From: Streptomyces sp. V4I2
Lineage (GTDB): Bacteria; Actinomycetota; Actinomycetes; Streptomycetales; Streptomycetaceae
NCBI RefSeq assembly: GCF_030817655.1
Contig: NZ_JAUSZM010000003.1
Span: 3,410,001-3,474,000, forward strand
Direction of reading: 5' to 3'
Length of the DNA stretch: 64,000 bases
Under the pieces are notes generated by a model. It worked only from the letters and a program-made list of their open reading frames with translations. It was not told the origin of the DNA and ran no database searches. The position numbers were made by a program, and so were the translations under genes. Numbering within the stretch: the first letter of the stretch is position 1; the number at the start of each line of letters is the position of its first letter. Of this stretch, positions 24,393 to 32,540 are shown in pieces.

Positions 24393-26135
24393 ATGACGCA
24401 CACGTCGACCGCCGACCAGCCCGTACGCAGAGCGAGCGGGGCCGTCGTCCCGGTGCTCGCCTTCGCGGGCATCGTGGTCGCGGTGATGCAGACCCTGCTC
24501 GTCCCGGTCATCAAGGACCTGCCGCAGCTGCTGGACACCGAGCCGAGCAACGCCACCTGGGTGCTGACCTCGACCCTGCTCTCCGGTGCCGTCGCCACGC
24601 CGATCATGGGCCGCCTCGGCGACCTCTACGGCAAGCGGCGCATGCTGATCTTCAGCCTCTCGGTGATGGTCGTCGGCGCGCTGGTCAGCGCGCTCACCAG
24701 CGACCTGCTCACGATGATCGCGGGCCGTGCGCTCCAGGGCTTCGCGATGGGCGCGATACCGCTCGGCATCGGCCTGATGCGCGACATGCTGCCCCGCGAG
24801 AAGCTCGGCTCGGCGATGGCCCTGATGAGCTCCTCGATCGGCGTCGGCGGCGGCCTCGCGCTGCCCGCCGCGGCGCTGGTCGCCCAGCACGCCGACTGGC
24901 ACGCCCTCTTCTACGGCGCCGCCGGCATCGGCGTCCTGGCCATCGCCCTCACCCTCCTCGTCGTACCCGAGTCGCCGCTGCGCGCCAAGGGCACCTTCGA
25001 CGTCCTGGGCGCGATCGGACTCTCCGCGGGCCTCGTCCTCTTCCTCCTGCCGATCACCAAGGGCAGCGACTGGGGCTGGACGTCGGGGACCACGCTCGGC
25101 CTGTTCGGCGCGTCGGCGGTCGTCCTCGTCCTGTGGGGCGTGATGGAGCTGCGGGTGAAGGCCCCGCTGGTGGACCTGCGCACCACGGCCCGCCCTACGG
25201 TCCTCTTCACCAACCTCGCCTCGATCATGGTCGGCGTCTCGTTCTACGTCGTCTCGCTGGTCCTGCCCCAGCTCCTCCAGCTGCCCAAGTCCACGGGCTA
25301 CGGCCTCGGCCAGTCCATGGTCGTCGCCGGACTGCTGGTGGCACCGCTCGGCCTGACCATGATGGTCACGGCCCCCGTCTACGCCCGCCTGTCGGCCAAG
25401 TACGGCCCCAAGGTCACCCTGATCCTCGGCATGCTGATCATCGCGATCGGCTACGGCGCCGGCCTCGGCCTGATGAGCGCCGCCTGGCAGAGCCTCGTCA
25501 TCGCGGTCGTCCTGGGCGCGGGCATCGGCCTCGCCTACTCCTCGCTGCCCGCGCTGATCGTCGGCGCGGTCCCGGCCTCGGAGACGGGCGCGGCGAACGG
25601 CCTCAACACCCTGATGCGTTCCATCGGTACGTCGGTCTCCAGCGCCGTGATCGGCATGGTCCTCGCCAACACCGCGAACAACGTGAACGGCGTCGCGATC
25701 CCGACCATGCACGGCTTCCGCGTCTCCTTCCTGATCGCGACGGGCGCGGTGGCGGTCGGCCTCCTGATGGCCCTCCTGCTGCCCCGCAACCGCCCGGCGA
25801 CCAAGCCGCAGCTGCGCGCGAGCAGCGAGGAGGACGCGGTGCTCGCACACGCCGAGGAAGTGCTGCGCGGCTTCCGGGGCCGGGTCCTGGACGCCACGGG
25901 CACTCCCGTCGCCCGCGCCAAGGTCACCCTGATCGACCGCCGCGGCCGCCAGGCGGGCGCGACCCTCTCCTCCGAGGACGGCACCTACACCCTCGCCGTC
26001 CCCACCCAGGGCGCCTACGTCCTGGCCGCCCGCGCCACCGGCCACGGCCCGCTCGCCTCCGCGGCGACCCACGCGGGCGACGACAACGCGGTCGACCTGG
26101 ACCTGTCGCTACCGGGACAGACGGTCTCCGCCTGA
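24393..26135 (+). CDS. MFS exporter (DHA2) with C-terminal CarboxypepD_reg-like domain
   Basis: 580 residues. Residues 1-470 form the 14-span transporter (LLVPVIKDLPQLLDTEPSNATWVLTS, motif A GRLGDLYGKRRM). A C-terminal cytosolic domain of about 80 residues follows (RGFRGRVLDATGTPVARAKV to VDLDLSLPGQTVSA), a beta-sandwich like carboxypeptidase regulatory domains, with the usual G-x-V-x-D-x-x-G-x-P-V pattern and the DGTYTL turn. Such tails are frequent on Streptomyces exporters and have no known role. The gene's 3' end has been copied twice downstream. Divergent from the other DHA2 gene. Confidence 0.9.
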   Translation: MTHTSTADQPVRRASGAVVPVLAFAGIVVAVMQTLLVPVIKDLPQLLDTEPSNATWVLTSTLLSGAVATPIMGRLGDLYGKRRMLIFSLSVMVVGALVSALTSDLLTMIAGRALQGFAMGAIPLGIGLMRDMLPREKLGSAMALMSSSIGVGGGLALPAAALVAQHADWHALFYGAAGIGVLAIALTLLVVPESPLRAKGTFDVLGAIGLSAGLVLFLLPITKGSDWGWTSGTTLGLFGASAVVLVLWGVMELRVKAPLVDLRTTARPTVLFTNLASIMVGVSFYVVSLVLPQLLQLPKSTGYGLGQSMVVAGLLVAPLGLTMMVTAPVYARLSAKYGPKVTLILGMLIIAIGYGAGLGLMSAAWQSLVIAVVLGAGIGLAYSSLPALIVGAVPASETGAANGLNTLMRSIGTSVSSAVIGMVLANTANNVNGVAIPTMHGFRVSFLIATGAVAVGLLMALLLPRNRPATKPQLRASSEEDAVLAHAEEVLRGFRGRVLDATGTPVARAKVTLIDRRGRQAGATLSSEDGTYTLAVPTQGAYVLAARATGHGPLASAATHAGDDNAVDLDLSLPGQTVSA

Positions 26136-26470
26136 CGCCCGCGCCGGCCTGAACCCGCCCTACCGCGCCCCCCGTCGCCACGCATGGCCGGGGGGCGCGG
26201 TGCACCACAGGACCCGGCGCTGCCAGGACAGACGGCCTCCGCTGCGCCCCGCCCGACGCCCGCCTCAGCCCGGCCCACCCCGCCCGAGCCCGCCCCCGTC
26301 GCCACGCACGCCCGGAGGCACGCCGCACCACCGGATACCCGGCGCTGCCAGGACAGCCGGGCCTCCGCCGAGCCCCGCCCGACGCCCGCCTGCACTCACC
26401 GCCCCCGCCCCCGCCCCCGCCCGCCCCCCCCGTCACCCCCATGCCGGGGGCCGCGGTGCATCATGGGCGC
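26103..26470. repeat. three degenerate copies of the exporter's 3' end and terminator
   Basis: Copies at about 26103-26215, 26216-26339 and 26340-26470. Each contains a derivative of the LSLPGQT coding end (CCGGGACAGACGG or CCAGGACAGACGG), a CCCGACGCCCGCC tract and a GC hairpin with CACGCATG-like loop (best preserved in copy 1: CGCGCCCCCC / GGGGGGCGCG). The copies are imperfect and decreasing in similarity. No gene is present in copies 2 and 3. Confidence 0.75.
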
Positions 26471-26502
26471 CCAGACATTCGTACGACGGAAGGCAGGCCC
26501 CC

Positions 26503-27153
26503 ATGCCCGCGGCCCCCAAGCCCGAGATCCTGGCCGCCTTCGAGGGCGCGAAGGGGTTCATGCCCGCCGGTGAAGGGCTCGCCCTGTACGCGGCGGCCGT
26601 CGAGGCCGGGCGGCTCGGGCTGCCGCTCCTGGAGGTCGGTACCTACTGCGGGCGGTCCGCGATCCTGCTCGCCGACGCGGCCCGTGAGGCGGGGGTCGTC
26701 GCGCTGACCGTCGACCACCACCGGGGCAGCGAGGAGCAGCAGCCGGGCTGGGAGTTCCACGACCCGGAGACGGTCGACCCGGAGATCGGCCTGATGGACA
26801 CCCTGCCGACCTTCCGCCGCACCCTCCAGAAGGCGGGCCTGGAGGAGCACGTCGTGGCGCTGGTCGGCCGCTCGCCGCAGGTCGCGAAGGTCTGGGGATC
26901 CCCGCTCGGCCTGGTCTTCGTCGACGGCGGCCACACCGACGAGCACGCGAACGCCGACTACGAGGGCTGGGCGTCCCATGTCGCCGAGGGCGGCCTGCTC
27001 GTCATCCACGACGTGTTCCCCGACCCGGCGGACGAGTTCACCGGCCAGGCCCCGTACCGCGTGTATCTGCGGGCCCTGGCCTCGGGCGCCTTCACGGAGG
27101 TCTCGGCGACGGACTCGCTGCGCGTGTTGCGGCGGACCGGCGCGGGGATCTGA
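26503..27153 (+). CDS. class I SAM-dependent methyltransferase (Methyltransf_24 type)
   Basis: 216 residues from ATG 26503. Motif I is LLEVGTYCGRSAILLADAA; VALTVDHHRGSEEQQPGWEF and FVDGGHTDEHANADYEGW are characteristic of the predicted-O-methyltransferase (Methyltransf_24, CmcI-like) family, in which the DGGHT block contributes a metal ligand. LLVIHDVFPDP follows. The reaction would be O-methylation; the substrate is not evident. Stands alone, same strand as the amidase behind it but 105 bp apart. Confidence 0.85.
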   Translation: MPAAPKPEILAAFEGAKGFMPAGEGLALYAAAVEAGRLGLPLLEVGTYCGRSAILLADAAREAGVVALTVDHHRGSEEQQPGWEFHDPETVDPEIGLMDTLPTFRRTLQKAGLEEHVVALVGRSPQVAKVWGSPLGLVFVDGGHTDEHANADYEGWASHVAEGGLLVIHDVFPDPADEFTGQAPYRVYLRALASGAFTEVSATDSLRVLRRTGAGI

Positions 27154-27258
27154 TCCCGGGGCACCTCGTCACGGGATCCGATCGCTCGGCCGCGGCACGC
27201 CGCAGGGTCGCGCGGGGGCTCCCGGCGGAGCATGTGGCGGGACCGTAAGGTGGCTGTC

Positions 27259-28227
27259 GTGTCGTACGTAGGCCCGGACTTCGAACCCTCCCCGCCGCGC
27301 CGCCCCAGGCGCCGCCCCCTCACCGTCGCGCTCGCCGCGCTCGTGCCCGGCGCGTTGCTCGGTTGGGTGGTGTACGAGGCGGTCGGCGGATCCGACGGAG
27401 GGTCGGCGGGGGCGGTCGGGACGCCCGTGTCGTCGCGCGCGCCCGCCTCCCCGACGGCATCCGAACCGACGGACTCCGGCAACGACGACGCCAAGCAGCC
27501 GAGCCCGACCCCCGCCACCTCCGCGCCCGGCACGTCCGCGCCCGCCGCCTCCGGCCCTCTCAAGGGCAAGGTGATCGTCATCGACCCGGGTCACAACCCG
27601 GGCAACTTCCAGCACACGGCCGAGATCAACCGCAAGGTGAACATCGGCACGAACTGGAAGGAGTGCGACACGACGGGCACCTCCACCAACGCCGGTTACA
27701 CGGAAGCCGAGTTCACTCTCGACGTCGCCCACCGGATGCGCACGCTGCTCCAAGCGCAGGGCGCCACGGTGAAACTGACCCAGGACGGCGACCGGCCCTA
27801 TGGCCCGTGCGTGGACGAGCGCGCCCGGATCGGCAACGCGGCGCACGCGGACGCCGTCGTCTCGGTCCACGCGGACGGCTCGGCGGCCGGCAACCGCGGC
27901 TTCCACGTGATCCTGCCGGGCAGCGTGCACGCGGGCGCCGCGGACACCCGCCCGATCGTCGCCCCCTCCCGCCGCCTCGGTGAGCGCATCGCGGGCAACT
28001 TCGTACGCGTCACGGGCAGCGCGCCCTCCAACTACATCGGAGACGGCACCGGACTGGACACCCGCACGGACCTGGGCGGTCTCAATCTGTCAACGGTTCC
28101 CAAGGTGTTCATCGAGTGCGGCAACATGCGCGATAGCAAGGACGAGGCGCTGCTGACCAGTGGCGCCTGGCGGCAGAAGGCGGCGCAGGGGATCTCTGAG
28201 GGAATCGTGAGTTTCCTGCGCGGGTAG
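27259..28227 (+). CDS. N-acetylmuramoyl-L-alanine amidase (Amidase_3)
   Basis: 322 residues from GTG 27259, chosen over upstream in-frame starts because an AAGG lies at a fitting distance and MSYVGPDFEP is the usual beginning. A membrane anchor at about 25-45 follows a basic N terminus (RRPRRRPLTVALAALVPGALLG), then a Ser/Pro/Thr-rich linker to residue 100. The Amidase_3 domain has the zinc ligands VIDPGHNPG (H), TEAEFTLDVAHRM (E) and AVVSVHADGS (H), and VPKVFIECGNMRDSKDE with the catalytic E. It cleaves the amide between muramic acid and the stem peptide, outside the cell membrane. Confidence 0.92.
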   Translation: MSYVGPDFEPSPPRRPRRRPLTVALAALVPGALLGWVVYEAVGGSDGGSAGAVGTPVSSRAPASPTASEPTDSGNDDAKQPSPTPATSAPGTSAPAASGPLKGKVIVIDPGHNPGNFQHTAEINRKVNIGTNWKECDTTGTSTNAGYTEAEFTLDVAHRMRTLLQAQGATVKLTQDGDRPYGPCVDERARIGNAAHADAVVSVHADGSAAGNRGFHVILPGSVHAGAADTRPIVAPSRRLGERIAGNFVRVTGSAPSNYIGDGTGLDTRTDLGGLNLSTVPKVFIECGNMRDSKDEALLTSGAWRQKAAQGISEGIVSFLRG

Positions 28228-28386
28228 TGATCAGCGCGCTGATCCGGGCGGACACCCTGTTCCGGCGGACGATAGTGTCGTCCTTACGATGAGGGGCCAC
28301 CCCCGCGCTTCACACCGGGGCCTGACGGCGACATGGTGACTGGCGACGCCTCTACCGACGACGAGACGACTTACGAAGGACCTGAA

Positions 28387-29238
28387 GTGAATATCCGCTC
28401 CCTCACTCGAGGCGACGGCGTGGTGATCGGAGCAGCGGTGTTGCTGTTCGTCGCGTCGTTCCTCGACATCTACTCGGTCGACGGAGCCCCCGACGACACC
28501 GACTTCCCCAACGCCTGGGAAAGCGGTCCGGTGCTGTTGGGCGTCGTGCTGGCAGGCATCATCGGCGCCGCGCTCGTCGTTGTCGCCCGCGGTCTGCCGC
28601 AGGCGCCGAAGGTCGCCGGTCTTGATCTCGGCCCGTTCGGCGTGGCCTTCACCGTCTTCGCCGCGTGGAGCGCGCTCGGCAACCTCTTCGACCCCGCCGG
28701 CGGTGCGGACAACGTGAACGGCAACTCGAGCGGCCCCGACGCCGGAATGGGTCTGATCCTCGCCTTCGTCGCGACCCTGCTCCTGGCCGCGGCCGCCGTC
28801 GCCACCCCGCTGGTCCCGGCCCTGCAGGCGGGACTCGTCCCAGCCCCCAAGCCGCCCACCCCCCAGCCCTACGGCGCCCAGCCGCCCGGTGGTTACGGCT
28901 ACCCCGGCGCCCAGCAGCCGCAGCCCGGGCAGCCCTACGGCGGTCAGCCGCAGCCCGGGCAGCCCTTCGGCGCACAGCCCCAGCAGCCCCAGCAGGCGCA
29001 GCCCCAGCCGCAGCAGGCGCAGGCCCAGCCGCCGGCCCCGGAGTTCTCGCCGTTCTGGTTCGCCGTGCCGGTGCCGCGTCCGCTGTTCGCGGAGGACGGT
29101 TCGCAGGCGCCGATCGCCGAACTCGCCCCCGGTACCTGGTACCTGGCGGTCGAGCAGCGCGGCGGTGCGCTGGTCGCGCAGACGCAGGACGGCCGTCGTG
29201 GCGTGCTGCAGGACACGTCGGGGATCCAGCGCGGCTGA
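28387..29238 (+). CDS. membrane protein with proline/glutamine-rich domain
   Basis: 283 residues from GTG 28387 (MNIRSLTRGDGVVIGAA after the Met start). Four hydrophobic spans in the first 150 residues (including LFVASFLDIYS and LILAFVATLLLAAAAVATPL); then a 75-residue PQPGQPYGG repeat region; then a 60-residue C-terminal globular end (PLFAEDGSQAPIAELAPGTW). The layout is that of DUF5336-like Streptomyces/mycobacterial membrane proteins. A scaffold or cell-envelope role may be guessed. Flanked by the amidase upstream, 160 bp apart. Confidence 0.8.
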   Translation: MNIRSLTRGDGVVIGAAVLLFVASFLDIYSVDGAPDDTDFPNAWESGPVLLGVVLAGIIGAALVVVARGLPQAPKVAGLDLGPFGVAFTVFAAWSALGNLFDPAGGADNVNGNSSGPDAGMGLILAFVATLLLAAAAVATPLVPALQAGLVPAPKPPTPQPYGAQPPGGYGYPGAQQPQPGQPYGGQPQPGQPFGAQPQQPQQAQPQPQQAQAQPPAPEFSPFWFAVPVPRPLFAEDGSQAPIAELAPGTWYLAVEQRGGALVAQTQDGRRGVLQDTSGIQRG

Positions 29239-29359
29239 TCCCCGGTCTTCGACGTACGGCCCCTCGCCCTTCCGGGTGGGGGGCCGTTGTCGTACAGTCG
29301 CCACCCCCTCGTCACCACCCCCTCGTCCGATTTCACTGACACTCCGTCAGGAGGCAGGT

Positions 29360-30370
29360 ATGCGGCTCGGTCTCGCCCTCGGATACTGGGGCCGCGGCCC
29401 CGACCCGGATCATGTTCCGCTGGCGCAGGAGGCCGAGCGGCTCGGCTACGACTCCGTGTGGACCGCCGAGTCCTGGGGCTCGGACGTGTTCACCCCGCTC
29501 ACCTGGATCGCCGCGCGGACCTCGCGCATCAGGCTCGGCACGGCGGTGGCCCAGATGGCGGCCCGCTCCCCGACCACGACGGCCATGCACGCCCTCACCC
29601 TGGACCATCTGTCCGGTGGCCGCGTGCTGCTGGGGCTCGGGCTGTCCGGTCCGCAGGTGGTCGAGGGCTGGTACGGCCGCCCGTTCCCCAAGTCGCCGCT
29701 GACCGCGACCCGCGAGTACGTCGATGTCGTACGGCAGGTGCTCAGGCGGGAGGCGCCGGTCGAGCTGGACGGCCGCTTCCACTCGCACCCCTACCGGGGC
29801 GCCGACGGCACCGGTCTCGGCAAGGCACTCAAGCCCATCACGCACCCTCTCCGTCCCCAACTCCCGGTGCTGCTGGGCGCCGAGGGGCCGAAGAACGTGG
29901 CCCAGACGGTCCGGATCGCCGACGGGTGGCTGCCGCTGTACTGGTCGCCGAGCCGTCCCGAGGTGTACGGGGAGGCGGTGGCCGAGCTGCCGGACGGGTT
30001 CATGGTCGCGCCGATGGCACAGGTGAAGGTCTGCGACGACGTCGCCCAGGGCCTCCTCCCCGTCAAGGCGATGCTCGGCTTCTACATCGGCGGCATGGGG
30101 CACGCGGCCCGCAACTTCCACGCCGAACTGATGGCGCGCATGGGGTACGAGGAGGAGGCCCGGCGGATCCAGGAACTGTTCCTGGCCGGTCGCCGGGAGG
30201 AGGCGGTGCTCGCCGTGCCGGACGCGTTCGCCGACGAGATCTCCCTCGTCGGACCGCGCGAACGCATCGCGGAGCGGCTGGAGTTGTGGCGCAAGGGCCC
30301 GGTGACGGACCTGCTGGCGCTGGCGCCGGACCGGCAGACGCTGCGGGTACTGGCGGAACTCAACACCTGA
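29360..30370 (+). CDS. LLM-class F420-dependent oxidoreductase
   Basis: 336 residues from ATG 29360, with a perfect AGGAGG at 29349-29354. TIM-barrel luciferase-like enzyme: LALGYWGRGPDPDHVPLAQEAE, SVWTAESWGSDVFTPL, IRLGTAVAQMAARSP and LTLDHLSGGRVLLGLGLSGPQVVEGWYG are diagnostic of actinobacterial F420-dependent (not FMN) LLM proteins. In mycobacteria several relatives are in the steroid regulon, but there is no KstR box here. Substrate unknown. A small membrane protein follows after 52 bp. Confidence 0.9.
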   Translation: MRLGLALGYWGRGPDPDHVPLAQEAERLGYDSVWTAESWGSDVFTPLTWIAARTSRIRLGTAVAQMAARSPTTTAMHALTLDHLSGGRVLLGLGLSGPQVVEGWYGRPFPKSPLTATREYVDVVRQVLRREAPVELDGRFHSHPYRGADGTGLGKALKPITHPLRPQLPVLLGAEGPKNVAQTVRIADGWLPLYWSPSRPEVYGEAVAELPDGFMVAPMAQVKVCDDVAQGLLPVKAMLGFYIGGMGHAARNFHAELMARMGYEEEARRIQELFLAGRREEAVLAVPDAFADEISLVGPRERIAERLELWRKGPVTDLLALAPDRQTLRVLAELNT

Positions 30371-30422
30371 CCGGTTACGCATGTTGAGGTTTCATCGAAG
30401 ATTCAGCGGCAACCCGGAGGGC

Positions 30423-30716
30423 ATGTCCCCTCGATATCGCAACGGTGCCAATCAGGCCGGCACGATCATCGCAGTCGTCGCCGATGTCATGGCCCTCATC
30501 CTGGGCCTGTGGATCCTGATGTACCTGCTGGACGCGAACCGCGCGAACGACTTCGTGCAGTTCATCCACGACGTGGCCCGCTGGCTCGCCGGCTGGTCGC
30601 ACGACCTGTTCACCTTCGACGAAGCCTGGGCACGGGTCGTCGCGGGCTACGGCCTCGCAGCCGTGGTCTACCTCTTCGTCGGCCACGCCATCGCCAACCG
30701 CGTACACCGGCACTGA
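30423..30716 (+). CDS. 97-residue two-span membrane protein
   Basis: Chosen start ATG 30423 (MSPRYRNGANQAG); a longer frame from TTG/ATG at 30381 is open too. Two hydrophobic segments at about 15-37 (TIIAVVADVMALILGLWILMYL) and 70-92 (ARVVAGYGLAAVVYLFVGH). Between them is an amphipathic stretch with two tryptophans (RWLAGWSHDLFTFDEAW). Small proteins like this are common in Streptomyces. No family with known function. Convergent with the cyclase-fold gene, 7 bp apart. Confidence 0.8.
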   Translation: MSPRYRNGANQAGTIIAVVADVMALILGLWILMYLLDANRANDFVQFIHDVARWLAGWSHDLFTFDEAWARVVAGYGLAAVVYLFVGHAIANRVHRH

Positions 30717-30723
30717 GCAGTAC

Positions 30724-31794
30724 TCAGCCGCAGCAGTCCGGGTCGAGGCCGCTCGGCAGGTGGTCGCCGCCGAAGATTCTGCAGGTTGCCTCGTGGCCGC
30801 CGAGGGCGGCGACCGCGAGGAGCAGGGAGCCGGCCGTCCAACTGGTCAGTTCCCGGGGCCAGATGGCCTTGTCCTTGAAGACGTAGCCCGTCCAGTACAG
30901 GCCGGTCTCCGAGTCCCGTAGGTGCTGTATCGACTGGAGGATCTCCAGCGCGCGGTCGGACTCGCCCATCACCCAGAGCGTGAGGGCGAGTTCGGCCGAC
31001 TCGCCGCCCGTGACCCATGGGTTGGGCACGACGCAGCGCACCCCCAGGCCGGGGACGACGAAGCGCTCCCAGTCCGCCTCCAGGCGGGACTTGGCCTCCG
31101 TGCCGGTGAGCGCGCCGCCCAGCACCGGGTAGTACCAGTCCATGGAGTAGCGGTCCTTGTCGAGGAACCGCTCCGGGTGGCGGCGGATCGCGTGCCGCAG
31201 CGCTCCTGCCGCCAACTCCCAGTCCGGCTGCGGCTCTTCGCGCTGCTCGGCGATGGCGAGCGCGCAGCGCAGCGCGTGGTGGACCGAGGAGGAGCCGGTC
31301 AGCAGCGCGTCCGCGGTGTCCGTACCGTCGTCCTCGCGCTTCCAGCCGATCTGCCCGCCCGGCTGCTGCAGTTGGAGGACGAACTCGATGGCCGCGTAGA
31401 CCGTCGGCCACATGCTGTCGAGGAAGGTGTCGTCGCCGGTGGAGAGGTAGTGGTGCCAGACGCCGACGGCTATGTAGGCGACGAAGTTCGTCTCCCGGCC
31501 CCGGTCGCTGACGTCGTCGAAGGCCCCGTCGGCGTACGCCGCGTACCAGGAGCCGTCCGCGTTCTGGTGTCGGGCCAGCCACGTGTACGCCCGCTCGGCG
31601 GCCTCGTGCTCGCCCGCAGCGTCCAGCGCCATCGCGGCCTCGGTGTGGTCCCACGGGTCCAGGTGATGCCCGCGGAACCACGGGATCGCCCCGTCCTCCC
31701 GCTGCACGGCGAGGATGCCGGCGACGGTCGCGGCGGCCTCCTCGGCGGTGAGGACCCCGGGCAGGACGAGGTGTTCTGTCCGGGGGGTGGTCAC
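30724..31794 (-). CDS. prenyltransferase/terpene-cyclase-fold protein
   Basis: 356 residues from GTG 31794, which overlaps the methyltransferase stop as GTGA. An alpha/alpha barrel of repeats (AEEAAATVAGILAVQREDGAIPWF, TWLARHQNADGSWYAAY, FVLQLQQPGGQIGW): the QNADGSW and GGQIGW turns resemble QW-like motifs of squalene cyclases and prenyltransferases. The catalytic DXDD of cyclases is not seen, so it may bind rather than cyclise an isoprenoid. Third gene of a GT - MT - cyclase-fold operon. Known in Streptomyces from memory without experimental role; a polyprenyl-linked glycolipid function is inference. Confidence 0.85.
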   Translation of the reverse strand: MTTPRTEHLVLPGVLTAEEAAATVAGILAVQREDGAIPWFRGHHLDPWDHTEAAMALDAAGEHEAAERAYTWLARHQNADGSWYAAYADGAFDDVSDRGRETNFVAYIAVGVWHHYLSTGDDTFLDSMWPTVYAAIEFVLQLQQPGGQIGWKREDDGTDTADALLTGSSSVHHALRCALAIAEQREEPQPDWELAAGALRHAIRRHPERFLDKDRYSMDWYYPVLGGALTGTEAKSRLEADWERFVVPGLGVRCVVPNPWVTGGESAELALTLWVMGESDRALEILQSIQHLRDSETGLYWTGYVFKDKAIWPRELTSWTAGSLLLAVAALGGHEATCRIFGGDHLPSGLDPDCCG

Positions 31795-32540
31795 TTGGCG
31801 GCCACCTCGGTCCCGGCGAGACCCGGCAGGTGCGGCTTGGTCGCGTACGCCACGAAGCTCTTGCCGATCAGCGGGTTCAGCGCCTGCTCGGCGACCCGGG
31901 TCGCGAGTGGCTTCTTCATGATGTCCCAGACCAGAAGCTTGTGGTACGCCCGCACCGGCAGCGCCTTGTCGTTGTCGACGCCGAACGCGCACTTGAGCCA
32001 CCAGTACGGCGAGTGCAGCGCGTGGGCGTGGTGGGTGCCGTAGGGCCTGAGGCCGGCCTCGCGGATCCTGGCGAGGAGTTCCTCCGCCTTGTAGATGCGG
32101 ATGTGGCCGCCCTCGACCTCGTGGTAGGCGTCGGACAGCGTCCAGCAGACCTTCTCGGGCCCGTAGCGCGGGACGGTGATCGCGATCCGGCCGCCGGGCC
32201 TCAACACCCGTACCATCTCGGCGAGTACGCCCTTGTCGTCCGGGATGTGCTCCATCACCTCGGAGATGATGACGACGTCGAAGGACTCGTCGGGGAAGGG
32301 CAGCGCCAGGGCGTCGCCCTCCATCGCCGTCGCGGTGGCGCCCTCCGGTGCCTCCCCGGCCTCCTTCATCGCCGCGAACCACTTGGCGACCTCGCGGATC
32401 TCCTCGCCGTTCTGGTCGAGGGCCACGACCCGGGCACCCCGCCGATAGCACTCGAACGCGTGCCGTCCTGCGCCGCAGCCGAGGTCCAGGACGCGGTCGC
32501 CCGGGGCGAGCGGGAACCGGGAGAAGTCGACGGTCAGCAC
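31791..32540 (-). CDS. class I SAM-dependent methyltransferase
   Basis: 249 residues from GTG 32540 (MLTVDFSRFPLAPGD), overlapping the glycosyltransferase stop by seven bases. SAM motifs: RVLDLGCGAGRHAFECYRRG, VVALDQNGEEI, MEGDALALPFPDESFDVVIISEVMEHI and LRPGGRIAITVPRYGPE, a Methyltransf_11 layout related to UbiE. The C-terminal YWWLKCAFGVDNDKALPVRAYH block is typical of this operon's member. Second gene of the GT - MT - cyclase-fold run, all with translational coupling. Probably methylates a glycolipid or polyprenyl intermediate. Confidence 0.88.
   Translation of the reverse strand: MLTVDFSRFPLAPGDRVLDLGCGAGRHAFECYRRGARVVALDQNGEEIREVAKWFAAMKEAGEAPEGATATAMEGDALALPFPDESFDVVIISEVMEHIPDDKGVLAEMVRVLRPGGRIAITVPRYGPEKVCWTLSDAYHEVEGGHIRIYKAEELLARIREAGLRPYGTHHAHALHSPYWWLKCAFGVDNDKALPVRAYHKLLVWDIMKKPLATRVAEQALNPLIGKSFVAYATKPHLPGLAGTEVAAK

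Noticed and set aside
24336..26072. 578-residue frame antisense to the exporter
   Set aside because: Low-complexity Gly/Glu/Arg shadow; the plus strand encodes a clear MFS protein.
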